Shown here: positions 26,719-37,453 of the stretch, piece after piece | Numbering within the stretch: the first letter of the stretch is position 1 | Layout of the letters: each line of letters opens with the position of its first letter | NCBI GenBank assembly: GCA_903884065.1 | Contig: CAISDL010000052.1 | Coordinates: forward strand, 1 to 55,192 | From: an uncultured Actinomycetes bacterium | GTDB taxonomy: Bacteria > Actinomycetota > Actinomycetes > Mycobacteriales > Mycobacteriaceae | Direction of reading: 5' to 3' | DNA length: 55,192 nucleotides | Notes under the pieces: model-generated | Databases searched by the model: none | What the model saw: only the letters and a program-made list of their open reading frames with translations | What the model was told of the DNA's origin: nothing | Position numbers and translations under genes: made by a program

Positions 26719-27134
26719 CAGAACTGCTCCTCTCGGGTCACGATGCGTGCCTTGATCGGCAGCTTGTGGATTGCACGCGTCAGTGCGGCGCGCGCGATCT
26801 CCTCATTGGGGTAGCTCAGCTCGAAGAGCACCCGGCCGGGCTTGACGTTGGCCACCCACCATTCCGGGGAGCCCTTGCCCGAGCCCATGCGGGTTTCGGC
26901 CGGCTTCTTGGTCAGCGGACGGTCCGGGAAGATGTTGATCCACACCTTGCCACCGCGCTTGATATGTCGGTTGATGGCGATACGGGCGGACTCGATCTGC
27001 CGGTTGGTGATGTAGGCGTGCTCCAGAGCCTGGATGCCGTAGTCACCGAACGTCACACTGGTGCCACCGCTGGCGACACCACGCTGCTTGGGGTGGTGTT
27101 GCTTGCGGTGCTTGACCTTGCGGGGAATCAACAT
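26718..27134 (-). CDS. rplP: 50S ribosomal protein L16
   Basis: A 138-aa protein, [20 protein letters not shown] onward, with [20 protein letters not shown], the typical L16 signature. It organises the A-site region of 23S rRNA. It follows rpsC by 7 nt and overlaps rpmC by one base. Confidence 0.97.
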   Translation of the reverse strand: MLIPRKVKHRKQHHPKQRGVASGGTSVTFGDYGIQALEHAYITNRQIESARIAINRHIKRGGKVWINIFPDRPLTKKPAETRMGSGKGSPEWWVANVKPGRVLFELSYPNEEIARAALTRAIHKLPIKARIVTREEQF

Positions 27135-27141
27135 GCGTCAC

Positions 27142-28502
<1,361 letters not shown>

Positions 28503-28504
28503 GG

Positions 28505-28786
28505 TTATCGACGCTTCGCTTTCCGGTCGTCCTTGATATGACCCTTGAACGTCCGCGTCGGGGCGAACTCGCCCAGCTTGTGACCGACCATCGACTCGGT
28601 GACGAACACCGGCACATGCTTGCGGCCGTCGTGGACGGCGAAGGTGTGACCGATGAAGTCAGGGAGGATGGTCGAACGACGCGACCAGGTCTTGATGACC
28701 TGCTTGGTGTTCTTCTCGTTCTGGACGTCGACCTTCTTGAGCAGATGGTCGTCGACGAACGGACCCTTCTTCAAACTGCGTGGCAT
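28505..28786 (-). CDS. rpsS: 30S ribosomal protein S19
   Basis: A 93-aa protein, [20 protein letters not shown] onward, with [20 protein letters not shown] and the C-terminus [21 protein letters not shown]19 partners with S13 in the 30S head. It is 2 nt from rplV and 12 nt from rplB. Confidence 0.97.
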   Translation of the reverse strand: MPRSLKKGPFVDDHLLKKVDVQNEKNTKQVIKTWSRRSTILPDFIGHTFAVHDGRKHVPVFVTESMVGHKLGEFAPTRTFKGHIKDDRKAKRR

Positions 28787-28798
28787 ATCTACTCCCGC

Positions 28799-29638
28799 CT
28801 AGCGCTTGTTCTTGCCGGTGCGCCGGCGTCGGACGATGAGCTTGTCGCTCGGCTTGTTCGGTTTGCGGGTGCGGCCTTCCGGCTTGCCCCACGGGCTCAC
28901 CGGGTGGCGGCCGCCGGAGGTCTTACCCTCACCACCGCCGTGCGGGTGGTCGACCGGGTTCATCACGACACCACGGACGGTGGGCCGCTTGCCCTTCCAG
29001 CGCATCCGGCCGGCCTTGCCCCAGTTGATGTTGGACTGCTCGGCGTTGCCGACCTCGCCGACGGTGGCGCGGCAGCGCACGTCGACGCGACGGATTTCAC
29101 CGGACGGCATGCGCAACGAGGCGTAGGTGCCCTCCTTGCCCAGCAGCTGGATGCTCGCGCCGGCTGAGCGGGCCAACTTGGCGCCACCGCCGGGCCGCAA
29201 CTCCACGGCGTGGATCAGGGTGCCGGCCGGGATGTTGCGCATCGGCAGGTTGTTGCCGGGCTTGATATCCGCGTTCGGCCCGCACTCGACCACGTCGCCC
29301 TGCTTGAGACCCTGCGGGGCGATGATGTACCGCTTCTCGCCGTCCAGGAAATGCAGCAGCGCGATGTTGGCGGTGCGGTTGGGGTCGTACTCGATGTGAG
29401 CGACCTTGGCGTTGACGCCGTCCTTGTCGTGGCGACGGAAGTCGATCACCCGGTAGGCGCGCTTGTGACCGCCACCCTTGTGCCGGGTGGTGATGCGGCC
29501 GTGCGCATTTCGCCCGCCGGTGCTGTGCAGCGGACGCAGCAGCGACTTCTCCGGGGTCGACCGGGTGATCTCGGCGAAGTCGGAGACGCTGGCACCGCGG
29601 CGACCGGGGGTCGTCGGCTTGTACTTGCGAATTCCCAT
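28799..29638 (-). CDS. rplB: 50S ribosomal protein L2
   Basis: A 279-aa protein, [20 protein letters not shown] onward, with the conserved [20 protein letters not shown] motif whose His residues are near the peptidyl transferase centre. L2 is a primary 23S-binding protein needed for subunit association. It follows rplW by 22 nt. Confidence 0.97.
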   Translation of the reverse strand: MGIRKYKPTTPGRRGASVSDFAEITRSTPEKSLLRPLHSTGGRNAHGRITTRHKGGGHKRAYRVIDFRRHDKDGVNAKVAHIEYDPNRTANIALLHFLDGEKRYIIAPQGLKQGDVVECGPNADIKPGNNLPMRNIPAGTLIHAVELRPGGGAKLARSAGASIQLLGKEGTYASLRMPSGEIRRVDVRCRATVGEVGNAEQSNINWGKAGRMRWKGKRPTVRGVVMNPVDHPHGGGEGKTSGGRHPVSPWGKPEGRTRKPNKPSDKLIVRRRRTGKNKR

Positions 29639-29660
29639 GTCTAGTCCTTCTCTGCCCGGC

Positions 29661-29963
29661 CTAGGCCGGTGCTCCGAAGATGTCGATCGGCTTGCTGTCG
29701 GCAGCCAGGGTCACGATGGCGCGCTTGGTGTTCTTGCGCTTGCCGTATCCGTACCGGGTGCGCTTGCGCTTGCCCTGCCGGTTGGCGGTGTTCACCGAGT
29801 CGACCTTCACCGAGAAGATCTTCTCGATGGCGATCTTGATCTGCGTCTTGTTCGAGTCCGGGTGGACGATGAACGTGTAGACGTTGTCCTCGATCAAACC
29901 GTAGGACTTCTCCGAGATCACCGGCGCGAGGATGATGTCGCGCGGATCCGTCACAGTCGCCAT
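29661..29963 (-). CDS. rplW: 50S ribosomal protein L23
   Basis: A 100-aa protein with [20 protein letters not shown] and [20 protein letters not shown], the L23 core and its tunnel loop. L23 is the docking site for trigger factor and SRP at the tunnel exit. Its start overlaps the rplD stop by one base. Confidence 0.97.
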   Translation of the reverse strand: MATVTDPRDIILAPVISEKSYGLIEDNVYTFIVHPDSNKTQIKIAIEKIFSVKVDSVNTANRQGKRKRTRYGYGKRKNTKRAIVTLAADSKPIDIFGAPA

Positions 29964-30628
29964 CAGGCCGACACCTCCTGCTGTGCCTTGGAATTCGACA
30001 CGGCGTGCTCGATGTAGGCGTTGAGCGCCTCCACGCTGAAGATCACGTCGTCGGCCTTGAGCACGTCGTAGGTGTTGAGCTGGTCCGGCGACAGCACATG
30101 CACGCCGGGAAGGTTGCGCACGCTCTTGGCGCCCACCTCGTCGGCACGGCCGATGACCACCAGCACGCGCCGGCGATCGGTCAGCGTGCCGAGAAACGAC
30201 TTGGCGCTCTTGGTCGACGGCATCTGACCGCTGACCAGCTCGGTCACCGCGTGGATCCGCGCGTTGCGGGCCCGGTCGCTGAGCGCACCGCGCAGCGCGG
30301 CGGCGATCATCTTCTTCGGTGTCCGCTGGCTGTAGTCACGCGGCTGCGGACCGTGCACCGTGCCGCCGCCCTTGAACTGCGGAGCGCGGGTCGAGCCCTG
30401 GCGAGCACGGCCGGTGCCCTTCTGGCGGTACGGCTTCTTGCCGCCGCCGGAGACCATGGCGCGGGTCTTGGTCGCGTGGGTGCCCTGCCGGGCCGCCGCC
30501 AGCTGCGCCGTCACCACCTGGTGCATCAGCGCGATGTTGGCATCCACGTCGAACAGCGCCGGCGGCAGCTCTACGCTGCCGGCCTTGCTGCCGTCCGGGC
30601 TATGGACGTCGATGCTCTTCCCTGCCAT
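29963..30628 (-). CDS. rplD: 50S ribosomal protein L4
   Basis: A 221-aa protein with [20 protein letters not shown] in the tunnel loop and [20 protein letters not shown]. The sequence reads GTG-ATG at the start: GTG at 30631 and ATG at 30628 are both possible, and both overlap the rplC stop. The ATG is preferred. In E. coli L4 also represses the S10 operon; no equivalent leader element was recognised here. Confidence 0.96.
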   Translation of the reverse strand: MAGKSIDVHSPDGSKAGSVELPPALFDVDANIALMHQVVTAQLAAARQGTHATKTRAMVSGGGKKPYRQKGTGRARQGSTRAPQFKGGGTVHGPQPRDYSQRTPKKMIAAALRGALSDRARNARIHAVTELVSGQMPSTKSAKSFLGTLTDRRRVLVVIGRADEVGAKSVRNLPGVHVLSPDQLNTYDVLKADDVIFSVEALNAYIEHAVSNSKAQQEVSA

Positions 30629-31311
30629 CACTTCTCACCTCGATTGACCCCACCGCGTTTGACGGAAGTGCGAACCATCACCAGGCCGCCGGTGCGGCCG
30701 GGGACCGCACCCTTGATCAACAACACGCCGTTCTCGGCGTCGACCTTGTGCACCACCAGGTTCTGGGTGGTGACACGGTCATGGCCCATCCGGCCCGACA
30801 TCCGGGTGCCCTTGAAGACCCGGCCCGGGGTGGAGCAACCACCGATCGAACCCGGCCGACGGTGCACAGCCTGGGCGCCGTGGGCGGCGCCCTGGCCCTT
30901 GAAGCCGTGACGCTTCATGGTGCCGGCGAAACCCTTGCCCTTCGACGTGCCTGTGACGTCGACGTAGCTTCCGGCCTCGAAGATGTCGGCGTTCAGTTCC
31001 TGGCCGACCTGGTACTCGGCGGCGGCGGACTCATCGTCGAGCCGAAGCTCCGCCAGATGGCGGCGGGGGTTGACCCCGGCGGCGGCGTACTGACCGGTGA
31101 CCGGCTTGTTGACCTTGCGCGGGCTGATCTCGCCGTAGGCGAGTTGCACGGCGCTGTAGCCGTCGCGCTCAGGGGTGCGGATGCCGGTCACGACGTTCGG
31201 GCCGGCCTTGACGACCGTCACCGGAACGACGCGATTGTTCTCGTCGAAGACCTGGGTCATGCCCAGCTTCGTGCCCAGAATTCCACGCCGTGGACTTTTT
31301 GTGGGTGCCAT
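30628..31311 (-). CDS. rplC: 50S ribosomal protein L3
   Basis: A 227-aa protein with [40 protein letters not shown] and [20 protein letters not shown], the L3 loop reaching toward the peptidyl transferase centre. The N-terminus is about 10 residues longer than in M. tuberculosis (MAPTKSPRR). It follows rpsJ by 16 nt. Confidence 0.97.
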   Translation of the reverse strand: MAPTKSPRRGILGTKLGMTQVFDENNRVVPVTVVKAGPNVVTGIRTPERDGYSAVQLAYGEISPRKVNKPVTGQYAAAGVNPRRHLAELRLDDESAAAEYQVGQELNADIFEAGSYVDVTGTSKGKGFAGTMKRHGFKGQGAAHGAQAVHRRPGSIGGCSTPGRVFKGTRMSGRMGHDRVTTQNLVVHKVDAENGVLLIKGAVPGRTGGLVMVRTSVKRGGVNRGEK

Positions 31312-31327
31312 GGTGTTCGCAGACCCC

Positions 31328-31633
31328 CTACTGGATATTCACGTCGACGCTGGCCGGCAGGTCGATGCGCATCAGCGCGTCGACCGTTTTCGGCGTCGGG
31401 TCGAGGATGTCGATGAGTCGCTTGTGAGTGCGCATCTCGAAGTGCTCCCGCGAGTCTTTGTACTTGTGCGGGGAACGGATGACGCAGTACACGTTCTTCT
31501 CAGTCGGCAGCGGCACCGGGCCGACCACGCTGGCGCCGGTTCGGGTCACCGTCTCCACGATCTTGCGCGCCGAGGCGTCAATGGCCTCGTGGTCGTAGGC
31601 CTTGAGCCTGATGCGGATCTTTTGTCCCGCCAC
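31328..31633 (-). CDS. rpsJ: 30S ribosomal protein S10
   Basis: A 101-aa protein, [20 protein letters not shown] onward, ending [14 protein letters not shown]. It is the full bacterial S10 and also the NusE antitermination factor. It is the first gene of the S10 operon, which continues with rplC-rplD-rplW-rplB-rpsS-rplV-rpsC-rplP-rpmC-rpsQ with almost no spacing. Confidence 0.98.
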
Positions 31634-32024
31634 GCTTCTCCTACCTCACTCTTACTGCTGCGCCCGTTTTGAAGGGCGCTGGCTTCCGCCGCCGCTGTTT
31701 ACCTGTCGTGGTACACCGGCCCCCGCGGTCGGGTGTGTCACCCGCAAGCAGCCTCGTCGGCGCGACAAAATCTCGCTGGCGAGGTGGGGACCGGATGCGC
31801 CGGTGTCGGCGCTGGTCGTATGTCTTTCGAGGGCACGCTCCCAACGGGTGCGAATCCGGCTCAAGACAACCCGAACAGTATGCCTGAGACCTCTGCCGTA
31901 TCCAAATCCGTCCAGGACCAGCGGTCGATCGAATCAGGCCGACGGACTCTTCGGAAGACCACGGTCGGGGACAACACTGATAACCTCAATCTGCGAGCCA
32001 GCGACTCTGGCACGGTCAAGAATC
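31634..32024. other. 391-bp divergent intergenic region, no gene seen
   Basis: No convincing coding frame lies between rpsJ and the MASE1-phosphatase gene. The region must hold the S10 promoter and leader (minus) and the phosphatase promoter (plus). GC content drops between 31860 and 32020, as expected for promoter DNA. A frame runs into it from the phosphatase gene but lacks recognisable protein sequence. Confidence 0.6.
31877..31905 (-). promoter_or_regulatory. Candidate S10 operon promoter
   Basis: On the minus strand TTGGAT (31905-31900) and CATACT (31882-31877) are 17 nt apart. This would give a leader of about 240 nt before rpsJ. Matches to consensus are modest (3/6 and 4/6), so this is a positional guess. 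Confidence 0.28.
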
Positions 32025-34502
32025 ATGAAGCAGCAGCGCCGGCAGATGCCCGCCACTGCGAGAGGCATGCCGAACCCCGTGATCAACCAACTCGACAAGA
32101 ACGAGTCAATGATCACGCCTGCCGACGGACCCGCGGGTGCGAGTTCGGAGAGTTGGCTGAACTCTGTGCGCGCCCCCGATCGGCGCCCTGATCGGTCCTC
32201 GGCCTTCGTCATCGCGCCTGCCGTTGCCGCCCTTTACGCCGTCCTCGGACTCGCCACACTCGCCGTGGCCCAGATGACCGGGCTTGCCTCGCCGGTCTGG
32301 CCCGCCGCCGGCGTCGCCTTCGCCGCCGCGTTGCGTTGGGGTTGGCGCGCTCTGCCGGGCGTATTCCTCGGATCTGTCGGTGTCAACGTGCTCTGGCTGA
32401 CCCGGCTGGACGAGCCGGGGCCGCAAAACTGGCTCGTCGCGGCGGCAATAGGCGTCGGCGCAGCCCTGGGTGCCGCCGCGGGCGTAACCCTCGTTCAGCG
32501 CTTCGTCGGCCCGGTTCGGCGACTCGACACCCCGCGAGCGGTGATGCTCACCCTCGGTCTCGGTGGCCTCCTGGCCACCACCATCGCGCCCACCATCGGC
32601 GTCGCGGCCCAGCTCACAACAGGATTGCTGAGCACCGGCCAGGCGGTGTTCGGCTGGCTGACCTGGTGGGTCGGCGATGCGATCGGGGTCATCGTCTTCG
32701 CGCCCCTGGTACTCATGTTCCTGCCGTCGCAGGCCGGATACTGGTCGGGACGTCGCTGGAAGATCGCCGTCCCGTCGCTGCTGATCTTCGGAATCCTGAT
32801 GGCTGCCATCATCCAGAACTTCGCCCAGGAGCGAACCAGGATCGATGGTGCCGTGGAGCAGTTGGGGCGCCAGGCCGCCACCGACCTGGCCGGCAACATC
32901 GCACTTCATCAGGAGGTACTCGACGGTCTCCGAAGCCTCATGGATGCCTCCGACGAGGTCACCGCGGAGGAGTTCGACGCCTACACCAGCAGCGTGCTCG
33001 CCCGCTTCCCCAATTTGCAGGCCCTGTCGTGGAACCCTCTGGTCACCGAGGCAGACCTGGCCGCTTTCGAGGCAGGTGAGCGCACCCAGCCCGGCCAGGC
33101 GAACTTCACCGTGACCGAGCGCGACGCCGATGGCAACCTACGGCCCGTCTCGTCTCGTCCCGAATACGTCGTCGTGGCCTACATCGAGCCGATCGCGAAG
33201 AATCGCAGCGCTCTCGGCTTCGATATCTACTCCAACCCGGCACGTGCCGCCGCCATCGAGACGGCCCGCAACACCGGCAAGCCCGCCGCCACCGCCCCTA
33301 TCGATCTCGTCCAGGAGTCCGGAACGCAAAAGGGCATGCTCGCCCTGCTGCCGGTCTACAAGGGCGGAGCCGATCCGGGAAGCGAGTCGGCCCGGCGCGC
33401 CGCACTGCGCGGCTTCGCCGTCGGCGTTTACCGCCTCGGCGACATGCTTGCCGGGACTTTCCGCGGCACGACCTGGGACAGCGTCGATGTGGCGCTCGTC
33501 GACGTCAGCGATCAAGCGGATCCCGTCGTCATCGCCGATCTCCCCGCGCGGGACACCGCCACAGCTGATCAGGTCAGTGCCGCGCCGACGGCGACCACAG
33601 CGCCGCTCGATGTGTACGGACGCACCTGGGAACTCACGGTGCGTCCCACCAGCTCGACATTCGTCGACAGTCGTAGCGGCATCATGGCGATCCTGCTGTT
33701 GGCCGCTCTGGCGGTGACACTCCTGCTCGAGGCGTTGCTTCTCGTCCTCTCCGGCATGGAGTCGCTGGCTCGCCGGCTGATGTCCGAGCTGAGTAGCGCC
33801 GGCCGTTACGTCACCTCGATTCTGCCCAACGACCTCGACGCCCCGGTACCGGTCACCGCGCGCTACATACCCTCCGACGAACTCGGCGGCGACAGCTTCG
33901 ACTACCGCTGGATCGATGACGACCACCTCATCGCCTACCTCGTCGACGTGTCCGGCCACGGCATCGCCCCCGCCATGTTCTCGGTCTCGGTGCACAACCT
34001 GCTGCGCTCGGGCACCCTCGACCACGACACTCTGCTGGATCCCGGACGGGTCCTCACCGAACTCAACCGGCTCTTCCAGATGGATCGGCAAGCCGGCAAC
34101 TACTTCACCATCTGGTACGGCGTCTACCAGCCCTCCACCCACACCCTGCGGTATGCCCGCGCCGGACACCCCCCGGCGATGGTCATGACCACAGACGGCT
34201 CCGACCCGGTGCTCCTGGCATCGGGATCAGTGCCGATCGGAGTCATGCCCGACATCGCCTACGAAACCCACGACTACCAACTGCACCCGGATGCAGCCGT
34301 CCTGATCTACAGCGACGGCGCCTTCGAACTGGCCCTGCCCGACGGCCGGCACGGGACCCTCGAGGAGTTCATCGATCTGTGCACCCGCACCGCACAGTCG
34401 CCGGACTGGACCCTCGATGACCTCGTCAACAAGCTCCAAAACCGATCCGAGACCGGACGCTTCGACGACGACTGCACGTTGGTCCGCGTCATGGTCCGCT
34501 GA
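32025..34502 (+). CDS. MASE1-CHASE-SpoIIE membrane sensor phosphatase
   Basis: From ATG 32025 the protein has 825 aa. Residues ~60-265 form a MASE1-like block of about eight membrane segments. A periplasmic CHASE-type sensor region follows (~270-560), then a final helix (MAILLLAALAVTLLLEALLL). The cytoplasmic SpoIIE phosphatase (~620-825) has ELGGDSFDYRW, LVDVSGHGIAP, ARAGHPPAM, IYSDGAFELAL and FDDDCTLVRV. It should sense an extracellular ligand and dephosphorylate a STAS antagonist. In-frame starts also occur at 32046, 32067, 32079 (GTG) and 32109; none has a clear binding site. Confidence 0.88.
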   Translation: MKQQRRQMPATARGMPNPVINQLDKNESMITPADGPAGASSESWLNSVRAPDRRPDRSSAFVIAPAVAALYAVLGLATLAVAQMTGLASPVWPAAGVAFAAALRWGWRALPGVFLGSVGVNVLWLTRLDEPGPQNWLVAAAIGVGAALGAAAGVTLVQRFVGPVRRLDTPRAVMLTLGLGGLLATTIAPTIGVAAQLTTGLLSTGQAVFGWLTWWVGDAIGVIVFAPLVLMFLPSQAGYWSGRRWKIAVPSLLIFGILMAAIIQNFAQERTRIDGAVEQLGRQAATDLAGNIALHQEVLDGLRSLMDASDEVTAEEFDAYTSSVLARFPNLQALSWNPLVTEADLAAFEAGERTQPGQANFTVTERDADGNLRPVSSRPEYVVVAYIEPIAKNRSALGFDIYSNPARAAAIETARNTGKPAATAPIDLVQESGTQKGMLALLPVYKGGADPGSESARRAALRGFAVGVYRLGDMLAGTFRGTTWDSVDVALVDVSDQADPVVIADLPARDTATADQVSAAPTATTAPLDVYGRTWELTVRPTSSTFVDSRSGIMAILLLAALAVTLLLEALLLVLSGMESLARRLMSELSSAGRYVTSILPNDLDAPVPVTARYIPSDELGGDSFDYRWIDDDHLIAYLVDVSGHGIAPAMFSVSVHNLLRSGTLDHDTLLDPGRVLTELNRLFQMDRQAGNYFTIWYGVYQPSTHTLRYARAGHPPAMVMTTDGSDPVLLASGSVPIGVMPDIAYETHDYQLHPDAAVLIYSDGAFELALPDGRHGTLEEFIDLCTRTAQSPDWTLDDLVNKLQNRSETGRFDDDCTLVRVMVR

Positions 34503-34529
34503 GGCGGAAGGGCCGATATCGTCAACCGG

Positions 34530-35600
34530 ATGTACCGGGTAATCCAATGGGCCACCGGCGGAGTCGGCCGTGCGGCGATCCAGGCAGTGCTGAACCACCC
34601 CGAACTTGAACTGGTCGGATGCTGGGTGCACAGCGCAGACAAGGCTGGCCGCGACGCCGGCGAACTGGCCGGCGAGGACCCGATCGGGGTGGCGGCCACC
34701 ACCGATGTCGAGGCGCTGCTGGCCACCGACGCCGACTGCGTCATGTACTCCCCGTTGCTGCCCGACGACGGGATCGTCGCCGCCATCCTGCGGTCCGGAA
34801 AGAACGTCGTCACCCCGGTCGGCTGGGTCTATCCGGATCGGAACAACCCCGCGGTCGCGGCCATCGAACAGGCGTGCCTCGACAGCGGGGTGACGCTGCA
34901 CGGGTCTGGCATCCACCCCGGCGGCATCACCGAGCGCTTTCCGCTGATGGTCTCGGCACTGTCGTCGGCCATCACCCACGTGCGGGCCGAGGAGTTCTCC
35001 GACCTACGCATGTATAACTCCCCCCTGGTGGTGCGGGAAGTCATGGGTTTCGGCCTGACACCTGAGCGGGCGGTGGGCGGGCCGATCGCCGCGCTGCTGG
35101 AAGGCGGCTTCAAGGCCTCCGTCCGAATGGTGACCGACCAGTTGGGCTTCGCAGCCGAACCCCGCATCCGCTCCACCCAGGAGGTCGCGGTTGCCGTGCA
35201 CGGCTCCGAGGACCTGGTCGTGCCGATGGAGCCGGGGACCGTAGCGGCCCGGCGGTTCCGGTGGGAAGCGGTCGTCGACGACCGGCCGGTGGTGACGGCC
35301 GCGGTGAACTGGCTGATGTGCGACGTGGAGTTGGACCCGCCGTGGACGCTGGGCCCGGAAGGCGAGCGCTTCGAGGTGGAGATCACCGGCGATCCTGACG
35401 TCCTGGTCACGTTCAAGGGGCTGCAGCCGGAGTCCGTGGCCCAAGGCCTGATCCGCAACCCGGGTGTGGTGGCCACCGCCAACCACTGCGTCAGCGCCAT
35501 CCCTTACGTGTGCCGAGCGGAGCCCGGAATCCGGACGTACCTGGACCTGCCGCTCATCGCGGGCCGGGCGGCGCCGGAATCCGCGGGCCGCGGCTCCTGA
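34530..35600 (+). CDS. DapB-like NAD(P)-dependent dehydrogenase family protein
   Basis: A 356-aa protein with an N-terminal Rossmann fold (VIQWATGGVGRAAIQAVL) like dihydrodipicolinate reductase and the NAD(P)H-dependent amine dehydrogenase family. It is abundant in mycobacteria. GSGIHPGGITERFPLMVSAL resembles the family's active-site region. It is not the biosynthetic DapB, which is shorter and has a different substrate motif. It begins 27 nt after the phosphatase gene and may be co-transcribed. Substrate unknown. Confidence 0.75.
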   Translation: MYRVIQWATGGVGRAAIQAVLNHPELELVGCWVHSADKAGRDAGELAGEDPIGVAATTDVEALLATDADCVMYSPLLPDDGIVAAILRSGKNVVTPVGWVYPDRNNPAVAAIEQACLDSGVTLHGSGIHPGGITERFPLMVSALSSAITHVRAEEFSDLRMYNSPLVVREVMGFGLTPERAVGGPIAALLEGGFKASVRMVTDQLGFAAEPRIRSTQEVAVAVHGSEDLVVPMEPGTVAARRFRWEAVVDDRPVVTAAVNWLMCDVELDPPWTLGPEGERFEVEITGDPDVLVTFKGLQPESVAQGLIRNPGVVATANHCVSAIPYVCRAEPGIRTYLDLPLIAGRAAPESAGRGS

Positions 35601-35709
35601 TCCAGCCGTCGGAGGCCGCTCGTCAGCTGGTCCGGGCGGACGCCGCCGCAGGGTGTAGTTATTTAGCTGTGCTTAGTGGATTCTTCGCTTTTAACAGTAA
35701 AAGTACTGC

Positions 35710-35738
35710 TTGCCCAGGTTAAGGATATTTGCTATCGA
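35710..35738 (+). promoter_or_regulatory. Candidate promoter before the damaged PAS-SpoIIE gene
   Basis: TTGCCC (35710-35715) and TATCGA (35733-35738), spaced 17 nt, lie in an unusually AT-rich stretch (35655-35735). This is 28 nt upstream of the GTG at 35767, which has a GAGGGGG binding site. Confidence 0.33.
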
Positions 35739-35766
35739 GCATCACAAGCGAGCTGAGGGGGCCGTC

Positions 35767-35998
35767 GTGACCGACCAGGCCGAGCGAACCTTCAGGCTGC
35801 TCTTCCCGGATGACCCGGAGGGCACGATCTCGCACGGCGAAGTGGGGCTGCTGGCCGGACTGTTCGACGAACTGGATGTCGGCCTGGTGTCGTTGGACGC
35901 CGGCAGCGACTTCGCGAACGTCAATCAGACGGCCGGGGTGCTGTTGAACATCCGTGCCGGGGACACCACGGCTCTGGAAATCTCTCGAATGAGGGGGC
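35767..35998 (+). pseudogene. 5' remnant of PAS-SpoIIE phosphatase gene
   Basis: GTG 35767, behind GAGGGGG, starts a frame reading (M)TDQAERTFRLLFPDDPEG, then a PAS-like ELDVGLVSLDAGSDFANVNQ and VLLNIRAGD. This aligns with GVVTLNPRLAQAAVNRAAAA of the paralogue at 23398. After about 77 codons the frame becomes Arg-rich and loses homology. The adjacent frame picks up a PAS domain at 35999. Compared with the paralogue, about 90 residues are missing and the frame has changed, so the gene has suffered a deletion. Confidence 0.6.
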
Positions 35999-37453
35999 GT
36001 GGCGGATCTGATCTACCGCGACGTCAACGAGGCCGCCTGCGCGTACTTCGGCTTGACCCGGGAACGCATGATCGGTCACCGCTTGCTGGAGTCCGCTCTC
36101 AAAGACAGTTACGTGAACTGCGCCCACACCGGCGAACCGGTGATTCTCGACGCCGTTCCGAGTCACAACACGATGCTGGACGCCGTGCGCTACTACGACG
36201 TCCGGGCCACCCGGGTCCGGCCGGGTTTGATCACCCTGACCTGGCGCGACGTCACCGAGCGGATCGAGTCGGCACAGCGCGTCGAGGCTTCCGAGGAGCA
36301 GTTCCGGTTGCTTGCCGAGAACGTTGCCGACGTCGTGGTCCGTCTACGCGACGACGGTCTGATCACCTGGGCGTCCAATTCGATCGCGACGGCCCTGGGC
36401 GCCCCGGCGGAGCGCTGGGTCGGCCACCATGTGGCGGAGCTCTACCCGCCCGGGGAGCGGACCGTCGTCCGCGAACGCTGGGCTCAGATCGTCGAGTCCG
36501 GCACCTACATCGGACGCGCCGGTGTGCTCGGCGCCGATGGCACGCCGCACTGCATCCACCTGCACTCCACACCGTTCTTCGATGCCGACGGCCGCCGGGA
36601 CGGCATCGTGGCCTCGTTCCGGGTCATCGACGACGAAGTCGCCGCCGAGGTCCACCCCCGTGAGCAGATCGAACAACGAGATGCACGAAACCTGAGCCTC
36701 GCCCGGCACCTGCAGGCGCAGACCAATCGCTACATGTCACAAATGCACAGCGCGGCCCGCTACGTCGAGTCGATCCTGCCGAGCGATCTCGACGGTCCGG
36801 TTGCCGTGACGGCGCGCTACCTACCGTCGGAGGAACTGGGCGGCGACTGCTACGACTTCCGGTGGGTGGACGACGACCATCTGGTGGTCTATCTGGTGGA
36901 TGTCTCCGGCCACGGGGTGGAACCGGCGCTGTTGTCGGTGTCGGTGCACAATGTGCTTCGTTCTGGAACACTCGAGACCGGGACACTGCTGGAACCCGGT
37001 GCGGTGCTGACCGAACTCAACCGGCTGTTCCAGATGGACCGACACGATGACCATTACTTCACAATCTGGTATGGCGTCTACCAAGCATCGAGTCGCACGA
37101 TGCGGTACGCCAGCGCCGGCCATCCCCCCGCGCTCGGCATTGCCGACGATGTTGCGCCGAAACACCTTTCGGCCGTCTCGATCCCGATCGGCATCGAGGA
37201 ACACACCCACTTCGAGACCCTGCGCTACGCGGTACCGCACGACTGCAACATCGTGATTTACAGCGACGGCGCATTCGAACTGGATGTGCATGGCGACCGG
37301 CGGTGGTCGCTGGGTCAGTTCAGCGACGTCTGCGCCCGCATCGCGCAGGAACCCGACTGGACGCTGGACATGCTCATGGCGGAACTGCAGAAACGCTCGG
37401 CTTCCGGGTTATTCGAAGACGACTGCACCGTGGTCCGCCTCCACATCCGGTAG
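35999..37453 (+). CDS. PAS-PAS-SpoIIE phosphatase, 5'-truncated
   Basis: A 484-aa frame beginning at GTG 35999: (M)ADLIYRDVNEAACAYFG, inside a PAS domain (aa 1-92, ending TWRDVTERIESAQ). A second PAS (~97-215) and a helical linker follow. The SpoIIE phosphatase (~270-484) shows ELGGDCYDFRW, LVDVSGHGVEP, ASAGHPPAL, IYSDGAFELDV and FEDDCTVVRL. Catalytic motifs are complete. The GTG has no well-spaced binding site, and a TGA lies 9 nt upstream in frame, so expression is doubtful. It shares the plan of the gene at 23398-26125 and is probably its paralogue. Confidence 0.75.
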   Translation: MADLIYRDVNEAACAYFGLTRERMIGHRLLESALKDSYVNCAHTGEPVILDAVPSHNTMLDAVRYYDVRATRVRPGLITLTWRDVTERIESAQRVEASEEQFRLLAENVADVVVRLRDDGLITWASNSIATALGAPAERWVGHHVAELYPPGERTVVRERWAQIVESGTYIGRAGVLGADGTPHCIHLHSTPFFDADGRRDGIVASFRVIDDEVAAEVHPREQIEQRDARNLSLARHLQAQTNRYMSQMHSAARYVESILPSDLDGPVAVTARYLPSEELGGDCYDFRWVDDDHLVVYLVDVSGHGVEPALLSVSVHNVLRSGTLETGTLLEPGAVLTELNRLFQMDRHDDHYFTIWYGVYQASSRTMRYASAGHPPALGIADDVAPKHLSAVSIPIGIEEHTHFETLRYAVPHDCNIVIYSDGAFELDVHGDRRWSLGQFSDVCARIAQEPDWTLDMLMAELQKRSASGLFEDDCTVVRLHIR

